Notes under the pieces: generated by a model
Told to the model about the DNA's origin: nothing
Database searches by the model: none
Seen by the model: only the letters and a program-made list of their open reading frames with translations
Assembly: GCA_023053545.1 (NCBI GenBank)
Contig: JAKZAN010000004.1
Span: 9,672,001 to 9,736,000 of the forward strand
DNA from: Lepidurus packardi
Lineage: Eukaryota > Arthropoda > Branchiopoda > Notostraca > Triopsidae
Length of the DNA: 64,000 nucleotides
Direction of reading: 5' to 3'
Shown: one piece after another, positions 35,905-48,437 of the stretch
Layout: each line of letters opens with the position of its first letter
How positions within the stretch are numbered: position 1 is the stretch's first letter
Translations under genes and position numbers: made by a program

Positions 35905-38900
35905 TCATTTAGTCTTCATCGCATGATTTCGCTTGCTAACTCTCCCGCAAAACAAGCCCATGATGAAAATCAATCCTATGGCAGCCGCTGCAATGGCTAG
36001 AAAATAATGACGCGAGGGCGAATCGTTCAACTGCTTGAAAACCTGTTCCACAGTTTCTGGTCCAATGTTCTAAAAACAACAGCGATAACTAAGCCCAAAG
36101 ATCAAGAAGTCTTTTTGAAATACTTTCGACGCGACACGAAATAAAGCGACTCTGCTTTCCAGTAAAATCGCACATCCTTTCTGCAGACTTAAAGGTTTTT
36201 CTTGCAATAAACGCAAAAGGCACGTCAGTCCTGAAAAGAAGATGCGTTACATCGAAAATCTACGAAAGTGACAAAAATAACAAATACTTTTCCCTTCCGC
36301 GTTAGGCACTTGCTCGCAATAGAGCTGCAGGTCAATCGCGCATGCGTTATGCAAAACGGGGTCCACCTGGACATCCACTTGAGCCGCTTGCACGCTTTGG
36401 GCAACTAACCTCCTGCAATCGTATGCCATTCTGGGATCTTCCAAATGGGATTTGAGGCATTCAGTCACCAAACCTTGTCCGTGTTTTTCAGCGACTTCTT
36501 GACAGAAAAGAGCAATCTAAAAAATATATATATTTTTGTATAAATATATAAATAAATAAAAAAATAATATTAAAATAAGAAGAAATAAATAAGAAAAATA
36601 ATAACGAATAAATAAATATAACAATAATTCAAATAAAATAAAATTAATATAAATATATATATGAAAAAATCGCTGGTTAAAACTTCAAGTTGATGTCAAA
36701 ATAAAATATTACGTCTTTTTTGCAGCGTTTGGCCAATACTGGGTCCTGGCGGTAATCCATCCCCGATTCTTGCATGACTTTAGCCAACTGTGTGGCGCAA
36801 GTCATGCTCAAAGACTGTTTGTCTAGAAACTTGCCCTTAAGGCAGCCTACTACTGCTCCTTCAAGCTCTTGGTCCGTGGAAGCCGGCGAAAAGGCTTCGC
36901 GGCAGTATTTGGTGATTTCTGGTAGACAAGCGTCTCTCAGCACAGGGTTAAAACGAATATCCAAGCTCTGTTCTATCATTCGACGCACTACAAGGTCCTT
37001 ACACCCATTATTGAGGTAAGAATCCTTTTTCATCTATCAAAGTACGGGTTATTAATGAATATGATCCTTTAGGAACATCAAAACCTTACTTTCAAGCAGT
37101 CGAGAACACGCGAGGGGTCTACTGTAGCGCAATAATGCTGAATATCGTCTTGGCAAGCCGTCATTAACGCATAATCGACAGCGTTGTCAACCATTTCTTC
37201 TTGTTCCACTTTGAAGACGGCTTTATGACAAGTTTTGCTCAACTTCTGCCTGTTGTCCTTAAGGCATTCGAGTACCCGTCCTTGGCCTGCCTCCACGTTT
37301 TTGCAAAACTTGATCCGGTCTTCACTGCAGGCCACGGAAAAGGCGGAATTGAGCTCATAGTTTTCGTGCTGCTCCATAAGTTGCAGTCGCAGTTGCTTTT
37401 TACACTCGTTGGAAACTTTGGGCTGAGCTTGGTTGCGCGCTTCACGGAAAGTATCGTTGAGCATAAGTTCACTCAAGCAACTAACCACTTCCAACCTGAA
37501 ACAAATACAGAAATCGATTCGAAGTTAAACCAGGTACAACTAAAATCAAGAAGAAAATAAAGTCACTTGGTTTTCCCAGCGTTGCAATAGCGGGCAGTAT
37601 CCATTTTACACGCGTGTTTAAAGCGAGGACTAAAGCGGACATTCTTCATGGTAATAAACTGGAAATGCTCGATGGCTGCTTTGCATTTCGAATTCATCTT
37701 CACATCTGGCGCCGGATTGACTTTGAACTCAATCAGGCAATCCATAACGTCTTCTTGCTCGTCGAGACAGTGATCTTGCAAGAACCGATCGCAATACATC
37801 GACACGAGCGGATTCAATTCCATGTGCCCCGCTTCCACTTCCGTAAAATTGGTAACGGCCGTTTTGCAGTCTGCGCTTAAACTGCAAAGAAATTTGGAAT
37901 GAATTTCCCAAATATTTTCTTTACAGATTATTTTACAGATTTTAACCATTTCAAAGATAACACTAAAGGTCGCTTAAGTCATTTTACAGTGTTTCTCTTG
38001 ATGAATATTACTTTTCCAAAGAGTTTTGTAGACACAGAATCTCTTCTCCTTTTCCCGTTTTATCCGAGCAAAACTTGGCTAAATCAGCCATGCAAGGCTC
38101 TTCAATTTCCGGCTGCAAATCGACACTTACGGCTCGTTGCTTCATCACACGTTTAATTTCTTGTAAACAATTGGGTTCCAACTAGAATTTATTCAATAAA
38201 ATTATTTCCTTTGTAAGTCAATACAAATTGTTACCTGAACAGCTGAGTTATCCGTGTAGGCGTAACGATAAAGACAGGGCAAAACCAGTGGGGCTCGGTC
38301 GACATCCATGTTGTTGGGATCCGAATTGCCCGACCACTCGGATTGGGCGTGGCAGAGTTTCACTGCGTCCTTCCTGCAGCGTTCGTAGAGACGTGGATCA
38401 AGCCGGAAATCCCTGGCTACAAAGTACTGGATCTCCAAGAGAGCTTCTTCACAGGCTGCATTCATGTTCTTAGAGTTCAAGTGATCCATCAAACAGGATA
38501 GAACTTGTCCTTCTCGGCCGATCGATTCCGCGCAATGGATGTCGACTACAGGCTGGCAAGCGTCTTTAAGAACGCTATCGGTCTCCCAATTGGATCCCGC
38601 GTCCGTAAGACGCACCAGGTCTTCTACCTAAAACAGAAGGGGTAAAACAAAACAAAATGAAACAAAAATGACACAAATTTTAATAAAAGCTGGATTACAG
38701 TTCGTCGGCATGTGTCGGAAAGTCCTTTAGTGTCCCCTTTGCGGCTTCTTTTGGCGTGCTTCATCAAGCAATGGATCGTTCTCCCGCCCACCATCTTACT
38801 CTTGCAAAAGGTCTCAATGTCCGTAGCACAGGACGAAACGAGCTCGGGCGAAAGCTTGTAATTCTGCAGTAAGGCTTGGCGGTGTCTCAGCATCTCTGCT

Positions 38901-40624
38901 TGGCATTCTGGAACTACTTTGTCTCCTACCAATTTTTTTTAGTTATTAAATGTAGTAATTATTTATTAAAATTACTCAAATGTATAAATTATTTATTTAA
39001 AATTGACTTGACTTGATTGAAAATTTATTTTACTAATATTATAATTTAGTTTAATTATTAAAATTACTAAACATATTAATTATTTTATTTATTTATTTTT
39101 ATTTTGTTATTGATTTTATTTACTTATTTATTTAAAATTGACTTGACTTGATTGAAAATTTATTTTAATGATTAAAATTTATTTTACTAATATTATAATT
39201 TAGTTTAATTATTAAAATTACTAAACATATTAATTATTTTATTTATTTTTTTTATTTATTTATTTAAACATATTAGTTATTTATTTGATTAATGTTAACA
39301 TTTATTTTAATTATTAAAATTACCCATTTACCCATTTTTCCTCCCTAAAGTTCCCAAGAAATTACCTCGATGCAGCGCAGACTCTAAACAGAGCAATATC
39401 CGTGCTAACTGCACGTTTTTATCCTTAGACAAGAACCCTTTACAAGAGTAGGCTTTGACGTCTGCCTTGCAGGCCTTGGCCAATCCGTGGCTCACTTTAT
39501 AATCCAAGGAAACCAGTTTTTGCCGGCGAGTCAGCTGTTCACGGCACTGTAAGAAATGTTTTTTTAGAGTTAAAGTAGAATTCAAAAGAGTAGAATTCAA
39601 ATTCTCGTATTCAAAGCTTACCGGTATGCTCATAATAGTGTCAGAAATGTGCTGCATAAGACACTTGTACACACGTCCTTCACCCGAGACAATCTGCCGA
39701 CAGAAAGTCTCTCGGTCCGCTCTACAGGCGATGAACAGGGGTCTGTCCAAGTGGTAATCCGTGGATTGTAATTCGGCTGCGCGCAAAGTTTCGCGATAAC
39801 ACTCGGCTTGTAGCTCCGAGACGTGCTCAGAGAGACAAGCGATGGTTTGTCCTTGTGGACGGTTCGTCTGGCCAAAAAAAGAATAAATCCATAATCAATT
39901 TCTCGCCCCAAAACAGGTTGTGGGAATACCTACTTCAGTCTTGGGGTCCAAACGCCCGCATTCGAGGCGTACAATATCCTTTTCACAGACTTGCGCAAAT
40001 TGATCTACCAGGCGATAGTCGCTGAAGATGATGGTGCCCACTTTGGTGACGAATTCCTTGCACTGGGCCAAGTTGATCTTGTCCTGGAATTCGAGTAAGC
40101 ATGGGAGCAAGTGATTGGGGGTTTCCATGGCGGCTTTACAGTCTTCGAGACGTTCAATCTCCTCTCGGCAAACCCGGGAAGCCGCTTCCAAATACCGATG
40201 ATCTTTGGTTATATTCAATTTGAAAGACCATAATAGCTAGTACAAAATAAAGGAGTTTATAGAGGACGTTTTTCAACGACAAATTACGTCAAATGACTTA
40301 CGTTGTGGCAATTTTGACTAACGACCGTATTGCTGGTGACCTAGAAAAGGGTTTTAACGTTTATTAAAACTGCAAAAAACTAATTTGGTTAAATGAATAG
40401 CTTACTTCGCTGTTTTGAATGCAGTTGAGCACAGCTAAATCATCATCCAGAACTTCATTTGCACATAACGCTTTGACATCTGCTCTACATTCTTGACTGT
40501 CGGCTATAAATCCCCGTCTTGATAATCGTGGGAAATTATCACGGTTTTCTACTCCTAATACGTTTCCTAGGGTAGTGATGAACATTACACACACTACTAC
40601 CGTCGAATACGGAAGTTTATTCAT
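35905..40624 (-). CDS. GLG1: Golgi apparatus protein 1 (cysteine-rich GLG1/ESL-1)
   Basis: Fourteen coding exons: 40624-40406, 40340-40302, 40236-39934, 39867-39622, 39546-39366, 38925-38699, 38627-38235, 38181-38012, 37881-37567, 37495-37090, 37033-36713, 36516-36288, 36230-36124 and 36069-35905. All join in frame to 1,106 residues, near the vertebrate 1,179. A signal peptide (residues 1-25) is followed by about 16 cysteine-rich GLG1 repeats with the spacing C-x3-I/V-x-x-C and C-L/M-x-x. HLDRPLFIACRADRETFC-type and GEGRVYKCL motifs recur. A single membrane helix (YFLAIAAAAIGLIFIMGLF) and a short basic tail end the protein. It is a type I Golgi protein; vertebrate GLG1 binds FGF and E-selectin and affects TGF-beta processing. 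Exon 2 is only 39 bp. Confidence 0.95.
36530..36672. repeat. AT-rich low-complexity DNA in a GLG1 intron
   Basis: Almost only A and T, built from AATAAATA-type units. It lies between the exons ending at 36713 and starting at 36516. No coding capacity. Confidence 0.8.
38940..39330. repeat. AT-rich tandem duplication in a GLG1 intron
   Basis: A unit of about 135 bp starting TTAAAATTGACTTGACTTGA at about 38997 is repeated from about 39131, with an 18-19-bp insertion in the second copy. The rest is ATTTATTT-type low complexity. Confidence 0.8.
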
Positions 40625-41792
40625 AATTGGGTCCTTTCCGGTTTTCGCTTTGCACTAGAAGCACCTGCTAATATAAATCCAGGATTAAAACAAATTTTAA
40701 GAACAGGATAGATAGGTCTACTACAAAACTACTCTCCACGTTGGCACTAACTCCGTTATCTTCTGAAAAACTAGCTTACGATTTTATACACCTAGTCATT
40801 ACAAAACGAACGTAATAGTCACTATACCGCGATAATTTTAAATTACGGCCATTATCTTTGAACTGCTTGGAATGACGAGCCTGAATCTGTCAGAACCGCA
40901 AACAAGACCTGTCTGTTTGATGAGAAAATCAGTCTAGGCGCAGATTAGTTTATTTCTTCATCTTTAATTGAGAGCCAACAAAATAATAAAACAGAATGAT
41001 TTCATGCAGGAAATGATTCACTGTAATGACGGTCAAACGAATTTACCTGCTCATAATCGCCTTTACCGGCAATTCATAAACGCCAACGCGAAATCACAAT
41101 TCACTTAACTTCAGCGCTTGCAATTTTAGAAATAATTTTAAAATTTAAGAATAATAAACGGCCGTTAACACCAAGGCACTAGTCTCTTATCCTACTTCCC
41201 GAAAAGCTCGCCAGATGAGTGCAGCTCCTCCCCAAGAAATTAATTTATATAGTTTGGAATTGAGAAATTGATACGAGAACAAGTACGCTAAACCTTTCAA
41301 ACTGAATAATAACGGTAGCCTGACCCGGTATTAACTTTCTCAACTTGCATACTTTTGTCGCACGACTCCACTCTACAGTGTTAGGTCACCAATCAAACTC
41401 AAGAAGGATTAAGGTTTTCGTTCACTAACTTGAACCCATCACAACAACAGAAGGTAGCACGTGGGGGATTTTGGTGATCACTTTCCAAGAGATAAACGTA
41501 AAACTCATCAAGAACGAGAAAAAGAAGAACCCAAGAAAAAGTTAATAAAGACTTGGACGCTTGAAACTCTCTAACCATGACGTCATAAAACAAACTCCAC
41601 CTCTCTCAAAAGTCTTCCTACGGGGTAACAAATCACAAAGGACGGTGACCACGCCTTCTTTTCCGCCCGCTGCTCCCGCCTTCTCGGTACCTGCCAGTAC
41701 CCAAGGTACTAAGTATTGAATTGTTGGGAATGGGACGCGGTTGGCTTAATTGACGCCCATTACCAGCTTCCTAAAAAACGACACAAACTCGG
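40625..41792. other. GLG1 5' flank and CCCH gene 3' flank
   Basis: Holds the GLG1 promoter/5' UTR. On the minus strand an acceptor (TTTTTTAG at about 41770) opens a frame to a stop near 41640, ending in basic residues (RKRRRGHRPL). With the donor GTAAGA at 41833-41828 this would be an alternative last exon of the CCCH gene. No other gene seen. Confidence 0.4.
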
Positions 41793-44700
41793 TTACTTTG
41801 TACATTTTACGAGATTTTTATTTAGTCTTACGTGAAGGTCTTTGGCAGCACCAAGAGTAGGGAAATCGCTATCCGAAGTCAGCTCAAATTTACCCGTCCC
41901 TTCACCTTCCGATCCATCCGATTCTTCCTGACGCCCAAACTGCGATTCATCATTGGCGCGCGCAGAATTGGTGTGCTTGAAGGGGCAGTCTTCGCCTTTG
42001 AAACAGGAGCCTTCGCTCCAGAAACGACACAAGATGGACGCCAAGTCATGCGAAAATTTGCAATCCACGCGGCGACACTGTCCTTCCACGAAAAAAGAAC
42101 AAGGACGAGCTTTGGCGTGATTGGATCCGCCCCCGCATCTTCCCTTCCTCCCAGAGGCCTTGCGACGACGAAAATAACGCCGTGATTTGGTATTGCTGGA
42201 AGTCGAAACCTGCAACGTGCTGTTTGAAGATGAGAGACTCTGGACCAACAAAATAATACAAAAGTTACTTCCATAATTTCAGTTTTAAATGGTTTAATTT
42301 TACAGAGAAACTCACCTGATTGGAGTCTACAGAGCCAAACATTTCTTCAAAAATGTCGTCATCCAGGTATTCCACTGGAACTCCTGCCGCATTCCAGTTT
42401 TCTCCTTCCCAACCTTGTCCATACTCCACGGAAATCTCCTGGTACTCTTCCTCGGGTACCAACCATTCGCACACATCTACTTCTCCTTCTAAAGGATTCC
42501 ACAGTCCATCCAGATCAATATCCGCTTCCTTCGAGTCCTGCTGAGGAAACGCGGAATTGCTCTGGAGTCCAGATTCCTCAACCACGGGACTTTCTACCAC
42601 CACAACTCCAACTCGGTCATCGTGACCATGTTCAGGACAGGCTACAGCTTCCCAAATCTCTGCCAGTAGCCCTCCTTCTTCCTCTTCCTCTTCTTGGCTG
42701 CATTCCTGTCGCTTTCCGGGCACTTTTTCGAGCATTTCTTCCGAACTGTCCGACTCTCCAGGTTTGGAGTCGCAAAAGAGTTCCAAATCAGCCCAAAAAT
42801 CGCTTTGTTGGAAAGGACGGATACTTCCTAGCCCGAGTTCGTTGCCCGTTTTCCGCTCGAGGGCAAAGTCGTCGGGCCAGTTGCAAGGGTAGTCAAATTC
42901 AGTCGGCAGAGCACGAGACGCCCAACAAGAAAAGGGATCGTCAAGAGGCTTCCAGATCTCGAACTCTTTGGTGAGACTCGACGAGGCAAAGGGAAACTGT
43001 TCTTGCGTATGCAGAACGTGCAGCATCTGAATGGCTGCGGAGGAAGCCGACGCCACAGGTCTACCCTCATCCGGAAAAGGGGGCGGCGACTCGCTTTCCA
43101 TCAAGTTGGACATGAACTGATCCAACGAGGTCAACGGGTTTTCGGTTTGGACACATTTTTCGGTCCCCCGGACGCGGAATTTCACCGCTATATCGAGTTC
43201 AGACGTAGAAGACGCTTTGTAGACCATATAACGCTGCCATTCCTCCTCGTTTCGACCAGACGAGCCCAATGCTGGCAGATATAAGGTCGCGCCTGAGGGC
43301 GTGGGCACAAACTGCACTTTTTCGGGACCCGGAATGCCTTTAGTTAAGCTTTCTGCTTCCTCAAAATCAACAATTTCGACATCTTCCTGCAATGGACAAA
43401 GACAGAACATAGGAATGAGTATTTTTTCTTAACAATGATAGCAAACTAACACGATTAACAAGAAAAAAACTTCACAAGAAGTTCATGTTCTCTTTATACA
43501 AATAAACGACCATTTCCCACCACCAAGAGAGGCAAAACTCCTTATTGGGAAAGCTTTATATGAAGAGTGGAACAAAGATTGGAAAAACTCCTCCTCAGCT
43601 CATCACCTACTACATCTAGGAATAATACCTGACGGAAAACCCATCTGCAATTTAAAGCTCCCGAAAAGCGTAATAAGCTGTATAAATACAAGTCCGATCC
43701 ACACATTTCCCCACCCTTAGGGTGCGTTCCAATTGGGGACTCAACCCGGGTTGAAGTGGGTTTTCAACTCGGGTTCCAGAACTCGCCTGTTTCAAGTGGC
43801 CAAACTCGGGTTCAAAGCGGAGTTTGGGGAAGGGTTGTTCGACTCCACTTTGGATCAGGGTTGAGCACAGCAGAAGCGAGTTGGGGGACGTTTCGCGTCT
43901 GGGTGCTAGGCCGAGTCGTGGTTCCATGTAAACAAAACAAAGCTTTTCAAGCATTTTCACTCTTTTCGTTTACAGTTATATTATCTTATTGTATCGTCAC
44001 ATAAAAAGGTATTTTTTAGAAATATTAACCTTTCCTTAAATTTTCACTTTTAAATTTTAAATGAAGTAGTATTGTATCGTTGAGTGCAATACAGCGATTC
44101 ATTGTCTCTGATTGTACAATCGATTGTACTGTGTCATTGTACAATCGATTCCAACCATAACCCGATTGAATAGTACATGTGCCTATTGGGACGCGGGTTT
44201 ACTCAGCCCGAGTCCGGAAAACTCAACTCCCTAGTTGAGTTCGCAATTGGAACGCACCCTTAGTTACTTGTATAGGATGAATAAAACGACCCCTAATCAT
44301 TGCCCATGCCCAGATAACCCAATTCAAGACCTGCATCACATTCTGATACATTGCCGCTTGTTCAATAAAGAAAGAGCCCAACTAATCAGGCAACACTGCC
44401 GGATGGGCCTTCATTTCAACTCAACCAACTGCTTGACGAATCCCAAGCTTTTTTCAGCAGTTCGTGAACTTATGCTAGCATTCAAGCGTGCCTCTGCAAC
44501 ATTGAAATTTTCGCCACAGTAAATTTCCTTCAACATACCCTCCATTTCCCTACCTTCTTCCCCCCCCCCACCCCCCCTGTAATTTAGCTCAATGTTGTTA
44601 ACTTTTGTACACCAAGCGACTAATATAAAGATTGGCAATATGCTATTGCCTACGCCGATTAATATAAAAAAAACGACCATTTCATTGTTCATACGACTCA

Positions 44701-46272
44701 ATAATTATATTTTAATACTTAAATATTAAATAATTATTATTAAATATTATTTAATACTTATTAATAATTATTATTATTATATATTTAAATATTTAATATT
44801 GTAATATGTAATAATTATAAGTTAATAATTAAGCAAAAACAGCTTGTGTTACAGAAATACGAATTAAGACTGTCGGGAAAACTTACTTTGATGGGACAAA
44901 AGTGAGTTTTGGAGGAAGTTAGCAAGTTCTCGGCCTCGGCATCTTCGATTTGGCTTTCGGTCTTGAATTCGCATTTCGGTACACCCAGCATTAGTTTTTC
45001 GGAGTAAACTTGCGTGGTATTGGGTTGTACTTCGACGAAATCGCTGGTATCTTTGCTGTGGTGCAAAATGGCCAAGCTGCTAGCTACTTCTGTCACTCCA
45101 GAATCCGTTTCGCTTAGATCTCCGCGTTCCAGGACTTCAGACGTGTGAAGGGGCATAAAGGACCCATCAAACAATGGCGTGTGGTGCCCTTCGCTCTCGT
45201 TTTCCTCTGCATGATCCGAGTCCGAACAGTCCAAAGTGCAGATGCCTGGGGCGGCCATCCGCTCTTCCCGTGCAATCGGACCCTTTCGTATAAACGGCAC
45301 GCGTTTGCTCTCGCGACCCTTGCGGTGCCAAACAGGCTCCTTTTCAGGAGCATTACACGGAGAAACGACGTCAGTTAGCGACGGAAACACAGAGAAATAG
45401 TCAACTGCTTCCGGAGCGCTGTGGTGCTCTGGAGACTTGCTGCTTTGGGATGAAAGAGTGTTAGAGGAAGTTTCAGGCGCACTGGTTGACCACGTTCCTC
45501 CGGCTGCAAATTCATATTTTTCAAAACAGATTCTTTTCGTGAAAACCGAAAGCAAAAGTTACCGTTCATCTGCATGAGTTTCAGCCTGGTACACAGCTCA
45601 TCCACTAATGCTTCCACGCTCCATTCCTTCTTAACAAAGCATAACGTTTGTAAACACCTAAAAATTCATAAAAAATGAAAAATGAAAGTTACTTGATCAG
45701 AGGCAGACAAAAGACACTCGACTGCTGCGGATTTCTTCATTTCTTCGCCATCGTCATCATTCCAGAAATGCAGACGGGAACGCATATGGGAAAGCCAGGC
45801 TTGGGGAGCCACGCCCTTCACCTCCGCCGTCAGGACGGAACACACGTTTTTCCTCAGGCGTGGTTTAGTCCGTCGTTGATCCTAACAAATACCAATCGTT
45901 ACAGTAGAAGTAAGATGATGTGAACTTTATGCATACTTTATGTTTGTTATTGAGTCCTTTCCAACCTTTGGCAGGAATGTCAGGTCCCCGTCCGCTATTT
46001 CCAGCATAAAACTCGACGTCCCAATCATTGGGTTCCTTCTCCCTGTCCCATGCAGCTAATATGGAAATCACGCATCGAGCATACAAGGAAGCCAAAGGCG
46101 GGTCGAGGCCCCGAGCTTCCAATTCACCACAAAGCCAATCTCGTAATCCAGCAGGCATGCCAACCCAAACGGGACGACAGTACTTCATAGCATATACAAC
46201 GCCGCGCTGAGAAACTAACCACTCAAAACTACCTGAAAACACAAAGAATTTTTTTAAAAAATGAGCAAGCAT
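41793..46272 (-). CDS. Two-CCCH-finger protein with PWI-like N-terminus, family not named
   Basis: Coding exons: about 46232-45937, 45881-45693, 45629-45563, 45503-44887, 43386-42316 and 42239-41793, in frame, about 890 residues. The start is unresolved: the frame extends to an ATG at 46272, but a GT-AG intron (about 46310 to 46233) may remove it, and the ATG of MKYCRPVWVG is another choice. The N-terminal part (LRDWLCGELEARGLD, then ECLLSASDQ and VEALVDELCTRL) resembles the PWI-like helical domain of CCDC43-type proteins. The middle is acidic and low in conserved motifs. Near the C-terminus are two CCCH fingers (C-x7-C-x4-C-x3-H and C-x7-C-x5-C-x3-H) preceded by a basic patch, then SDSDFPTLG. 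An RNA-binding role is inferred from the fingers only. The intron 44886-43387 carries a LINE relic and a MITE. Confidence 0.7.
43476..44523 (+). mobile_element. Non-LTR retrotransposon (I/R1/Jockey-like) 3' relic, split by a MITE
   Basis: Before the MITE, a plus frame reads KLLIGKALYEEWNKDWKN and GIIPDGKPICNLK. After it, the frame continues with YLYRMNKTTPNHCPCPDN and HHILIHCRLFNKERAQL, the C-x-C...H...C ending typical of RNase H/zinc-knuckle C-termini in these elements. Removal of the insertion leaves a one-base frame difference, so the copy was already decayed or decayed later. It is antisense to the host gene and lies in its intron. Confidence 0.75.
43720..44259. mobile_element. MITE, 540 bp, TTA target duplication, inserted in the LINE relic
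   Basis: Termini GGGTGCGTTCCAATTG and CAATTGGAACGCACCC are perfect inverted repeats. They are flanked by TTA at 43717-43719 and 44260-44262. Further inverted blocks (CTCAACCCGGGTTGAA, CAACTCGGGTT) occur inside, and there is no coding frame. The 3-bp TTA duplication suggests PIF/Harbinger mobilisation. Confidence 0.88.
44700..44832. repeat. AT-rich low-complexity DNA in the CCCH gene intron
   Basis: Nearly pure A/T with TAATTATTATTAAATA-like units, close to the donor side of the large intron. Confidence 0.75.
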
Positions 46273-46279
46273 TTTTCTA

Positions 46280-48437
46280 TAATTTAAATAAAGGAACTTA
46301 CCATGTTTAAAAAGCTAATTGCCCATGCTTTGAAAACATATACAGGTGGGCAAGAGAAGATTTTTTTTCAGCTACGCTCGAATTCTCAGACCATAAGTTG
46401 TGGGGCGGTTTCAGAAAAAAAAATTGACTAGGAAACAAAATTGGAACCTCCAACAGAACCTATTCACGATCAATAAATGGTTATTCACTGTTGGCGACAT
46501 GAAATTAAATTCTAATTTCATGAAACTCTCCTTTCTAGCCTTAAGACATGAAAATAAGCCGTTTACGTCATCGGGTAGAGTCAATGATTCATCTTATTGC
46601 CTTGTCATGCTAATATAGGCAGTTTAGAGCAGAGTTACTCAACGTGTATACCTTTAAGGAATATGCTGAAGCTGGGTGTACAGTTGTACCAGGTTTTATA
46701 AAGACAAGGTGTAGCTATTTAGTGCAAGGCCGCAGGCGTTTAAGGCCCCAAGACCGCCAAGACACAGCTTTCGTACCGGCCAACAACACATTACGAGAAT
46801 CCTGAAAACAAATAAATGAAAAATTTAAACAAACGGGGGACAATGAGTTTAAAGAAGGTAACGTGACATAATGCATGCAGGAAATCTTGTGACAGAAGAG
46901 GATCGGAAATGAATGACGATGACGCGGATGCTATTATTGAGGTGGGGGAGGTGGGTGGCAAAGTTGGGAGACTTTACATGAAATTTCGTCATCACTTGGA
47001 TCCATAATTTCTAAAGCATTTGTAAAACAATAGTCAATACGCGACAGGCTTGAACTTTGCCTTTTTAGTAAGATTTGAAGTGCTTAAAAGGTAAAAAGTA
47101 CAGAAGCTTGGGTTGTTAATAGCTTTCTCAAAACGTCGCACTTTCGCCTGCCTTGAACAACGTACGGGATACGCGATTTTGGGACATTTAAGCAAGTTGT
47201 TTTAATGTTAGATATTACCTTAAACATAAGACATCGTCAGTTTTAAGGATTCCATCATGTACATCAAATGACATACAGATGCAAAATCCATTTACCAAAA
47301 ATACAAACAAGCCCAAAAAACAATGAAGCAACTGCCCCAAGAAGGAACTGACCCATTGGAACACTTTACGTAAGTCTACCTAATTGATTTGCCTATTGTA
47401 GCGCCACCTACCTATTTTATATAACATTTATTTTGTAGCACACAAATGTTTTTTTAATTAATTAAATATACGCCCAGTAGACTTTTGCTTTTTTTTCTCT
47501 ACACCAATAGTTTACAAACTATTAGACTTGGGCAAAAATAAAAGAATATAACTAGTTACGGTTTGCAAGTGGTTAAAGTGTCGTTAGATGGCAATGCAGC
47601 ATGTTTGAATCATTTCAACTGTAGATATCCTCTACTGTTAGGGCGTTTACCGCCCTTGCCTGACGCTAGGGGCGGTAGTGCCCGAATTACTGATGACTGC
47701 AATGACGTCCGGTCCGTCAGGCTTGAGAAAGTGCCTCAAGTGAATCTTGCCTGTAGTCTGGAGTGTTGTCTCCTTGTCTATTTGTCGGTAATGGTGATTT
47801 TGATTTTCCCCGAGTATTGATGGATTAAAATCATTACAGGCTTGAAAGTAACAAACAAGGTAATCCAGTAATCGATATAAAGCTGTAAAGTTCCATGTAT
47901 TGCACTTTATTTAGCGATACAATTTCCATTGTTTGGAACGGTGTGCTGGGCTACGCCAACTTTTGTCACATAACTTTTGTTTTCGAGGAAGCAGCATGGT
48001 ACACTAAACGTATTTTTAATCTAGTGTTCCTTGGCTTGATTAATTGAAGAACTTGGGTCAGATTGCTCTGTATGTGTATAATAGCAAGAGCTTCACAGGG
48101 CTTGGTTTGGTGTACGTGAGCAGGTCATCCAAGCATTTTGTCACTTTTATTGCTTTAGAACCTCTGTTTGCCAAGTAATTCGTACTCGTCTTTACTTACC
48201 CATTTCATGCTAAGCTGTTAATTATAAGCCTAAGTTAATCACAGCACTGAAACCTTTTAAACCATATATTTTAATCAAGCTCCAATTAAACCACAATGAC
48301 TTGCTTTATAATAAGTTGTTGGTTTTAAGGGTGAATTTAGTTACTTAACCTTTACAGATATTTTGTTTAATGTCTTTTGTTGAGCAGAACGACATGTCTC
48401 ACCTTGTGCTAACTTAGTGTTTTGTATGCGTTAGAAA
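46280..48437. other. Divergent upstream region of the CCCH gene and Trf2
   Basis: About 2.1 kb containing the 5' flanks of both genes. 5' UTR exons are likely but I cannot place them with confidence. No other coding exon is recognised; the frame 47563-47820 shows no family features. Confidence 0.4.

Noticed and set aside
42320..43284. Plus-strand frames within the CCCH gene exon
   Set aside because: Antisense shadows of a 1,071-bp coding exon whose frame joins in phase with the exons on both sides.
44235..44522. Small host gene with CxC...HxxxxC motif
   Set aside because: The motif and context fit the C-terminus of a non-LTR retrotransposon relic, continued on the other side of a MITE.
47563..47820. 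85-residue open frame upstream of Trf2
   Set aside because: No family resemblance, no splice partner, and it lies in a promoter/5' UTR region.
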